Positions 56,508-64,000 of a stretch of 64,000 nt of DNA are shown piece after piece. The notes beneath the pieces were generated by a model, which saw only the letters and a program-made list of their open reading frames with translations, did not search any database and was not told the DNA's origin. This stretch comes from Galeruca laticollis (taxonomy: Eukaryota; Arthropoda; Insecta; Coleoptera; Chrysomelidae). The translations under genes were made by a program, and so were the position numbers. Each line of letters begins with the position of its first letter. Position 1 is the first letter of the stretch. The stretch lies in NCBI GenBank assembly GCA_963921935.1, contig OY998176.1:83678960-83742959 (forward strand). The letters are read 5' to 3'.

Positions 56508-58420
56508 TCAAAAAAGGAACGTCAGCAGGCACGATCTAAGCCATCGACTTGATTTCTCCACAGCATTTTCGTTTTTCGGCGATTTCTTGTTCGACGTTTC
56601 TTTTAAAACTGTTACGCTGCCGGCTAGTGACCGCTTTCCTTGGGGGTTCCACTCAAGAGCTTCCATTGGGATGCTGTTTTGTAGCCTTTGTTTTTGTCGG
56701 ATCAAGCCATATTTGCGCTGCTTAATAATAGTGTAACCCATTGGAGTTTGGTGACATATCCCCCATAGGTTTTCATTGTTAATTGTGTTGGGCCAGTAGA
56801 CGTTCAGGATACTTCTTAGATAACGGTTGATGGAAAACTTGGAGTTGTTCGAGACTTTCCAAGTTTGACATCCGTACCGAAGCACAATCTTGATATTGGT
56901 CTCAAATATTTTTAGCTTAGTGTGGTCTCCAATTAATTCTTCATTAGGAAAACGCTGCTTTGGCCTTATTTATTCTTTGAGCTACATCTTCATCATTGCC
57001 GCCTTTTACTAAGACAATGCTTCCGAGGTATTGGAATTGTTGGATGCGTTCTATAGTCTGGCTGTTAATAGCAATATCCTCGTCATTTGTGTTGTGTATC
57101 ATCATCTACTTTGTTTTTCCACCATTGATCCTCAGCTCGACTTTCCTCCTTCTAAGATCAGGTCACTTATTTTCTCTTTCAAGTCACGGATGTTATGTCA
57201 ATATCTTCCAGTCTTTCAACCATGTTCCATCTTATTCCCCAGCAGCTTAGTTCATTGACTTTCCGCATTACTTGGTCAAGAATTATCAGGAATAGGATGA
57301 GAAACAGCAAGTAACCCTGTTTAACATCAGTTTTGACAGGAAAGGGGACGGTTATTTTGTTCTGGGGAATAATCTCGCCTCGAATCCATCCAATTATGGT
57401 AATTAATTTTGTGGGCACTCCATATTCCGTTAGAACTTTCCAAATTACGTTTCTCTCAATATAATAGAACGCCTTCTGGAACTCAATGAAAGCCAGGCCG
57501 AGTGTCGTCTGATATTTCGCGCTTAGCTCGAGTATGATCCGTGAAGTGTTGATCAGGTCCACACACGAACGGTATTTGCGAAAGCCACTTGGAGTACTTG
57601 ATACAGTTCAAGATGACTCGTGTAAGATCCCCCTTCTTTGGCAGTTTCACCAGCAATCCTTTCTTCCATTCCTTTGCAATCTTTTCTGTTGCCCATATTT
57701 CTTCAAATATCGTATGCAGGATTTTTGCCGAGATGTTAGGGTGCTGTTTGAATACTTCAGGTGGTAACTTAACCAGGGGCTTTACCAGTTTTCAGTTCCT
57801 TTATGGCTTTGACGATTTCTTGTTTTGAAGGTGGGTCGCTGTTCATGCTAACGTCTTCCATCAGTCTCTTATTGTCCTCTGTTTTATTTATTTGAGTGAG
57901 GCTAGATTGATTTAGGTTCTCCTCAAAGTGTTCTCTCCATCGCTTCAGCTATTCTTCCTCTTCCACAATAAAAATACCTTCTCTACTTATTGGTTTATGG
58001 TGATTAACCTTCTCGAATGATAAGATATTTGTTATCTTATAGAGTTCTTTTCGCTTATTGAGCATTTGTTGCCAGATCTCCAGTCCATTTTCTTTTATCA
58101 GAACCAAAACTACTTTTAACTTCACAATTTTTATCGTGATATTCCTTGGCGGTTCTTCTAATTCCATCTTGACCTTGAGTGTTTTCTTTCACTATTTTGA
58201 ACTGTTTTCTTTCTTGGATATTCTTCCACGTGGTTTCAGATATCCAGCGCTCTTGCATCGTTTCCTACATCCATGCGTTTTCTCACTAGTTTTTTTTTCT
58301 TTATATTTATTTCAGTTGTCTTCGATGTCGACTTCCCAGGTTAAGGCATCAAATCTGTTCGAGAGTTGTACGACAAAATCTCTTGCGGTATTTCTATCTC
58401 TTCGCAGAGCTTTGATGTTA
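56508..58420 (-). pseudogene. RTE-like LINE reverse transcriptase and C-terminus
   Basis: Minus-strand order: NTARDFVVQLSNRFDALTWE (region between endonuclease and RT), WEVDIEDN, RT with LGLAFIEFQKAFYYIERNVI (palm A; the AFD Asp is Tyr here), VKQGYLLFLILFLIILDQVM, then YGCQTWKVSNNSKFSINRYL, ILNVYWPNTINNENLWGICH, and EALEWNPQGKRSLAGS. Multiple stops and shifts. A dead copy with the catalytic residue changed. Confidence 0.8.
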
Positions 58421-58430
58421 TAAGGTCTGT

Positions 58431-58690
58431 TTGTTCGTCCTAGTTGATGTAAATGCTGAATTTGGACCAGACAATACAGGCTATGAAAACATCATGGGAA
58501 AATATGGAAAAGCTAGTATGAACGACAATGGAAGTCGCTTCGAAGATTTGTGCTTCGAACTAGAACTTGTCATCGGTGGCATTTTTTCCGTTACAAAAGT
58601 GTGCCCATCTCCTTATGGCAAAATAAAAAACCAGATAGACCACGTTGCGTTTAGCCTGAAATGGAGCACTTTCACTGACGGACACTTGAG
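58431..58690 (+). pseudogene. LINE apurinic-type endonuclease fragment, inverted
   Basis: VDVNAEFGPDNTGYENIMGK, YGKASMNDNGSRFEDLC, ELELVIGGIFSVTKV and NQIDHVAFSLKW are the DFNA-x-G, NG-x-x-L-x-x-F and QIDHI boxes of a LINE EEP endonuclease. Plus orientation, opposite to the RT portion. Confidence 0.82.
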
Positions 58691-58699
58691 CAAGAAGAA

Positions 58700-59967
58700 G
58701 AGCAAACGTCCGATCAAAAATTGGATTGAACAATCCATACAAGCTTTCAATAAATTACTATACAACCGTAACATATCGTTTAAGTTGTGACACAGAATGA
58801 TGAACATTAATGTGTGGGCTCTATTTTTCTACTGGACGACTTGAAAACGTGGACCCTAAAGACATAAAACCTCCACAAACTGGAAAATTTGAGATGTGTA
58901 CTGTGCGGAGAATGATAAAGTTTGGGAAAATAGAGTCTGGAATTGAAAAAGCTTTTTGATGTGACCATGATACGAAAACGAATATTTTGTGAGGATAAAG
59001 ATATGATCGAAGGCAAAAAAAGAATGGGCTGCAAACAACTGTCGAGATTGAGAAATAGTGAACAAGGAATGTGCGTGGATAAAACGGGAAACATTTGCTA
59101 GATTTGAGCTACAGCACCCTTTAGTTGTACGGCATTATAAGAAAAAAAGTTAATAAACTATGATTAAAAACATTAACGGTTTCTACCTACCTAAAATTAA
59201 ACTATTACTTTTGCCTAATTTTTAAAGAAAATAAATGTTGAAAAAATACTCGATAAAAAACAGATACTCTTTTAGCGACTCTGTAACGAGCTGTAAAAAT
59301 GTGATTATCAGTTGAATATTTTAATCGGATTATAAAAACGGATTAAAAACTTTCGTATAATTACTATAAAAGTAGAATTTCACCATAACTTATTTGCAAA
59401 TTGTATAAAAAGTTGATATTAAATCTCATGTCTGTTAATGTCGACATGGATTTACCATTCATTAATTTTTTTATTAGGTACATTAAAATAAAACTTTCAC
59501 GGAATATGATATAAAAAATTAGACATAATTAACTAGAACTATATGAAATTCGTATACATCTGGTTCCGTATTTTGACACACTTTTTTTCTATTAAAATGC
59601 ATGATTGAATTCATAAAATTGATGAAATAATTCAGAAGACAGTGAAAATGAAAATATAGACATTAGAATTATTAGAATATGAATATTAATCCAGTCAATT
59701 TAGCTCAACAAATAGGGAAAATATTACACTAATTCCCACATCAAACAAAAATTGTCATGGGTGTTTAGAATATTATTATAAAGTTATTGTGAAAAGTCCC
59801 CATTGATCCTAGTTGTGCAAAACATTTTATTCATGCTAAAAGTTCGCAAAAAGTGGATTTCTGCATTTTTTCCTAAACTATTATCGTTACAGCAAGCGTT
59901 AAAAAATCCTTCCACATGTACTTCCACAATTAGCCCAGTCGGTAGAGGTTCGGACTGTGTCAAAACG
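58700..59967. other. AT-rich interval
   Basis: No gene recognised. A tRNA-like A-box string near 59933 is discussed among the rejected items. Confidence 0.4.
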
Positions 59968-62203
59968 TGATAACTCAGAAATAACTATGCAGACCTACTT
60001 TAAATGGCAAGTACAATAACACCTTAAAATGCTGACAGAAAAATTATCAGGAAAAAAAGTTATTAACAATTTAATTGAAAAATTCGCGTTTCTAGCGTAT
60101 TTCCTTAAATAAGTCAGCAGGATGACTTTGTACGAAAAAATGCTTCATATATGATTTATTTGTAATAAAAATAGCTTCAAAATGCCGGTGGTCCGATTTT
60201 GAAATTTTCAATAACAAAGCCGTGAGATGGAAAAAACGGTAAAAACGTCAATTTTTTAAAGTTGCTGTAAAAATCACAATTATAAACCAAAATTTATTAA
60301 ACTTTCGAAAATTATAGTTCAATTTATATACAATAATGACGCTAAGCTGAAAATCAGGAAAGCAAAACTTTTTGTTCTATGAGGCTTTATAAATCTACTG
60401 CATCGGAAACTCAAGGCTTTGCCAAATTGGTTTGAAGCATCGCTGATACTTGAAATTTGGTATACAGGTAGTGTAAATACGCAGAAACAAATATCAACTT
60501 GCAAAATTCAATTATGCTAATTTTTACAGCTTTGGTAAGGTTTTATACGTCACCCTACTTTTATACGCCACCGTTTTTTCCCTATAGTTTCTGCAATTTT
60601 CATCTTAGAGAAATCTTTTTGACGTGAATCGATTCCTTCTATTGATTGACGTATTCTCAGAAAAAAATTTTTGAGCCACGACCTTCTGAACCGAGGATAC
60701 GTTTTTTTTTCAAAAAAATCTAGAAGACTCAATAAACACGTTACAGCACTCTGATTTTTGGCTGTTAACAAAAATATTCGGATGTGATTCATTGATTTCT
60801 AGTGCTCGTAATCGAGTATCAAAGTTAAGCGCGCGCGGCGGCTGGAGCACGCGGTGGAGTGGGGGAAGCCCGGTGCGCTCACACTGTAAACTGATTTCGT
60901 GCGTTCAAAGTGGCTTTCGCTTGCAAAATCTTTGATATATTGGCTTCTGGACCACGTACAAAAATCCTTTTGTACATAGTTTGGGGTACCTCGACGAGAC
61001 AAACGAAAATAACGTATTCATTTTCATTTTCGAGGCAAAATAATCTTGGAAATATGTCATACTCTATTAATAATGAATAACAACTTAATTGACAAAAAAA
61101 AAGGAAAGTAAACTTAAAAATACGGGAAATGACATATTTCCAAGATTATTTTGCCTCGAAAATGAGAATGAATACGTTATTTTCGCTTGTCTCGTCGAGG
61201 TACCCCAAATTAAGTACAAAAGGATTTTTGTACGTGGCGAAAGCCACTTTGAACGCACGGAATCAGTTTTCAGTGTGAGCGCACCGGGCTTCCCCCTCTC
61301 CGACGCGCGCTCCGGCCGCCGCGCGCGCTTCACTTTGATACTCGATTACGAACACTAGAAATCAATGAATCATATCCGAATATTTTTGTATTGAAAATAT
61401 AAGTATTGAATATTAACAGCCAACAATCAGAATGCTGTAACGTGTTTATCGCGTCTTCCAGATTTTTTTGAAAAAAAAAACGTATCTTCGGTCCAGAAGG
61501 TCGTGGCACAAATTTTTTTTTTGAAAATACGTCAAAAAATAGAAGAAATCGATTTACGTCAAAGAGATTTCTCTAAGATGAAATTTGCAATAACTATAGG
61601 GAAAAAACGGTGGCGTATAAAAGTAGAGTGACGTATAAAAACTGACCAAAACTGTAAAAATTGAGATAATTGAATTTTGCAAATTGATATTTGTTTCTGC
61701 GGATTTACACTACCTGTATACCAAATTTCAAGTATCAGCGATGCTTCAAACCAATTTGGCAAAGCTTTGAGTTTTCGACGCAGTAGATCTATAAAACCTC
61801 ATAGAACAAAAAGTTTTGCTTTCCTGATATTCAGCTTTAGCGTCATTATTGTATATAAATTAAACTATAATTTCCGAAAGTTTAATGAATTTTGGTTTAT
61901 AATTGTGATTTTTACAACTTTAAAAAATTAACGTTTTTTACAGTTTTTTCCATCTCACCGCTTTGTTATTCAAAATTTCAAAATCGGACCACCGCCATTT
62001 TGTAGCTATTTTTATAACAAATAAATCATATATGAAGCATTTTTTCGTACAAAATCATCCTGCTGACTTATTTAGGGAAATACGCTGAGAAACGCGAATT
62101 TTTCAATTAAATTGTTAATAACTTTTTTTCCTGATAAATTTTTTTGTCAGCATTTTAAGGTGTTATTTTACTTGCCATTCAAAATAGTTATTTCTGAGTA
62201 TCA
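59968..62203. repeat. Large palindrome with arms of about 1.08 kb
   Basis: Left arm 59968-61060, right arm 61129-62203, spacer about 68 bp. The arms end TGATAACTCAG / CTGAGTATCA. They are clearly homologous along their length but carry many substitutions and small indels (for example a roughly 27-bp insert near 60920-60950 in the left arm), so they have diverged since formation. A GC-rich CpG block (GCGCGCGCGGCGGCTGGAGC at 60829-60848 and its partner near 61305-61330) sits near each inner third. No coding capacity beyond mirror ORFs. A foldback/long-TIR non-autonomous transposon is the best guess. Confidence 0.88.
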
Positions 62204-62223
62204 AGAAAATACCACTTACACTG

Positions 62224-62590
62224 ACTTTTCGGCTTCTGCCAACTGGTCTAAATGTATTACAAAATGGAACAAGTTAAGCTGACGCTTGTAGTACACGATA
62301 CTTGCTGAAAGTGGAGGCGAGGCAGTACGTGGGTTTTTTCTAAATCAAATGTTAGCGTTTCTATAGTTTCATCGTCTTGGGCAAGTTGTATATCCATTCT
62401 TAATAGAATTCTCAGGTGTGAAGCATGATTTAAGTGGGCATTGTGCTTTGTTTCTAATTCATTCAGTTCTACTCCAGTGACACTTTTGTTCTTAGATCGA
62501 TAAACGTCACATCTGACACACGTATCTTCATGTGGTTTCTTAAACCGCAAGTTAAAGCCATTTTATAAATGTGTTTTAAAGCAGGATAGG
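62224..62590 (-). pseudogene. Fragment of an unnamed insect element-type protein
   Basis: Minus-strand reading NLRFKKPHEDTCVRCDVYRS (a paired-Cys motif), then LNHASHLRILLRMDIQLAQD, IETLTFDLEKTHVLPRL. After a shift, SASIVYYKRQLNLFHFVIHL. The pattern F-x-x-P-x-x-DTC-x-x-CD ... TFDL-x-x-x-x-x-x-P-x-L ... YY-x-RQL is one I associate with a repeated, uncharacterised insect protein family thought to be transposon-derived. No catalytic motif is visible here. Confidence 0.5.
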
Positions 62591-62928
62591 CTAACTCCAT
62601 CGGAATGTTTTTATTTGAAAATATCGTATGGAATACTCAGATTAAGATTGGGTGCTATAAATTTAGATGTCAGTGAACTTATACAGGAATGGGAACTATA
62701 CTTTAGATTGTCAATAAATGTCTTGATTTCATTAAATTTCTTCTCTAAAATTTTATTTAAACCACTGACTGCCAACCCTTTTTGATCATTCAATGGTATT
62801 AATAGATAAAAAAACTGACTTTAGAACAAGTATTCCCTTCTGATAAAAATAATAATAAACAATTTAAAAGCTTAACATACTTTGGAACACCATCCTTAAA
62901 AATTAAATCATTTTTAGAATCTTTAGAC

Positions 62929-63261
62929 ATGAATATTTCCTTTAAAACTGATTACAATGTATCCAAACTCATTAAAAATAATAAACCTAAATCTTCAAAA
63001 TTAAACAAATCAGGAGTTTATAAATTAAAATGTGGTAATGACAACTGTGATAAAATTTATATCGGTAGAACTTTTAGAAATTTTAAAACTCGAATTTCGG
63101 AACACAAACGTAGCTATGACAACAAAAAATTAGATTCAAACTATTCAAATCATTTATTAGATAACCAACACATTTTCGACCCAAATTGTGAAATTCTCCA
63201 TGTAGTCGGTAAATCCTTTAGTTTAAATTTATTAGACGCCCTTGAGATTAACAAAAATTAA
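62929..63261 (+). pseudogene. PLE GIY-YIG endonuclease
   Basis: An open 110-codon frame: SGVYKLKCGNDNCDKIYIGR (GIY-YIG with a Cys pair), TFRNFKTRISEHKRSYDNKK, SNYSNHLLDNQHIFDPNCEI and LHVVGKSFSLNLLDALEINK, ending at a stop. Homologous to the domain at 32986-33260. The upstream sequence FKSLTYFGTPSLKIKSFLES is also PLE-like, but the RT is lost. Confidence 0.82.
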
Positions 63262-63458
63262 TATTCAGGTAATCTTCTTAACGACCAAATAGAGATCAAC
63301 CACTCTCCTCTATTAAACCTTTTTACCTAGAAAATAGCTTAGGAATGTTTGTAGTGAATGCATTTCAAGGTAATTTCTTTCCTGTGTTAACATTAGTAAA
63401 TAGAATTCTGTCTGCACTGTATATATTAAAACATTTTTATATTATACCTTCATCCGTT

Positions 63459-63490
63459 TTGACAAAGCTACTGTGTTAGTGAAACGCGTC
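63459..63490 (+). ncRNA. Hammerhead-ribozyme-like motif, U3/A8 variant (third family)
   Basis: UUGACAA (U3, A8), extra A, stem II GCUA/UAGU (with one G-U pair), GAAAC, GC loop, GUC ending at 63490. Stem I GUU/AAC. Stem III ACGCGU is palindromic. It lies about 200 bp after the PLE stop codon, on the coding strand. Confidence 0.55.
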
Positions 63491-63500
63491 AACAAGTTGA

Positions 63501-64000
63501 AATTGGACATTAGTTCAAATAAATGAAGTTTTAAACAAGTTATATTGTTTTATTTCATCGCTTATATTTCATTTTAGAATAATACACTATAAACGGAAGT
63601 CAGTAAAAATGTATTAATCTACAAATTTTGCGGCTAAACTGCTTTTATGAATACATTTTCGGATTTTTCAGAAATATTTCAACTTCTTTTAAAACATTAA
63701 TGCAAAAAATAATACATCAGAAGTTATTTCGTATTTTGGAATACTATGTTAACCGGCTCTTGAGAGAGCAAGACGACATTAAAAGTGAATAGAAATATAG
63801 ATATTTGAAAATGCAGCCCTTTTGAAACGCATCAGACGTCACAGTGGCTGAGAGTCACCAAGCACTTGAATTATGACCTTATAATATCAGTATTATGAAT
63901 AATATTGGATAACACAATTCATCATAGTCCCTTAGATATAACAAGAGATTGCTGCACAGAAAATTAATTTCAAAAAGCCAAAATCCCAATGTTTTCTCAT
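63501..64000. other. No recognised feature
   Basis: AT-rich sequence to the window end; no gene or repeat seen. Confidence 0.4.

Larger units (their letters stand above)
56480..58690 (-). mobile_element. LINE with inverted 5' part (twin priming)
   Basis: The RT and C-terminus lie on the minus strand (58420 down to 56480); the endonuclease part is on the plus strand (58431-58690), joined head to head at about 58425. This is the structure left by twin-primed insertion. Element type: RTE-like. Confidence 0.75.
62800..63500 (+). mobile_element. Penelope-like element tail
   Basis: GIY-YIG coding end followed by a terminal region with a hammerhead-like motif, on the plus strand. 5'-truncated. Confidence 0.8.

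Noticed and set aside
57179..58423. Plus-strand ORFs over the LINE RT
   Set aside because: Antisense of the RT; no domain of their own.
59930..59955. tRNA A-box/B-box-like string (TAGCCCAGTCGGTAGAG, GGTTCGGAC)
   Set aside because: The boxes are far too close for a tRNA or functional Pol III promoter and no cloverleaf forms. Possibly a scrap of a tRNA-derived SINE.
60319..61931. ORFs repeated on both strands in the palindrome
   Set aside because: They are mirror images of each other in the two arms, with no protein motif.
59968..62203. Assembly artefact explanation for the palindrome
   Set aside because: The arms differ by many substitutions and indels, which a mirrored assembly error would not produce.

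Overview
This is AT-rich eukaryotic nuclear DNA, almost certainly from an arthropod and probably an insect. It holds essentially no conserved host genes. Nearly every protein signal belongs to a transposable element: Ty3/gypsy, Ty1/copia, Penelope-like elements (PLEs), Jockey-, I- and RTE-like LINEs, mariner, a second Tc1/mariner-type family, PIF/Harbinger, ISL2EU, several hAT families, pogo, piggyBac, MULE and Crypton. There are no rRNA or tRNA genes, no CRISPR array and no bacterial-style operons. The species cannot be fixed from sequence alone.

Layout. 1-3720: 5' part of a gypsy-like retrotransposon on the minus strand, with intact gag, a -1 frameshift site, and pol (protease, reverse transcriptase, RNase H) open to the window edge. 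3750-6718: a broken hAT gene and a small foldback element. 8411-12951: three PLE copies in alternating orientation, the first two forming a 3.1-kb inverted repeat. 12952-15883: a mariner carrying a 1.7-kb solo LTR with a 4-bp target duplication. 17245-19992: a near-complete PIF/Harbinger with an intact 375-aa transposase and a spliced SANT/Myb-like partner gene. 20409-22340: a Crypton, a palindromic MITE and the 3' end of a hAT. 22700-23250: a PLE tail containing a canonical hammerhead ribozyme. 25620-27240: an ISL2EU element with transposase and YqaJ/PHD genes. 27269-33265: hAT, LINE and PLE fragments. 33345-35325: pogo. 35861-36290: a tandem array. 37157-39188: a LINE RT and the 3' end of a gypsy element with a strange LTR. 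40227-42390: a Crypton-like exon, a MITE and a mariner-type element. 42430-49030: LINE, hAT (DUF4371 type) and MULE remnants. 49128-52860: a copia split by a LINE insertion. 54048-54146: what looks like promoter and first exon of a host secreted-protein gene. 55214-58690: piggyBac and a twin-primed LINE. 59968-62203: a 2.2-kb diverged palindrome. 62257-63500: an unnamed insect element protein and a PLE tail.

The most notable observation is a set of hammerhead-ribozyme motifs in the PLE long terminal regions. One family has the canonical C3-G8 core (one intact core and two decayed copies). The other PLE tails in the window all show U3 with A8, a change that would keep the 3-8 base pair. All have palindromic stem III sequences, which suggests that they act as dimers. 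Other strong observations are the precise A AAU UUU slip site at the gag-pol overlap, a copia-LINE in-frame chimeric ORF with target duplications, the LTR with roughly 190-bp inverted ends, and the isolated host-like promoter with TATA, TCAGT initiator and a four-codon first coding exon.
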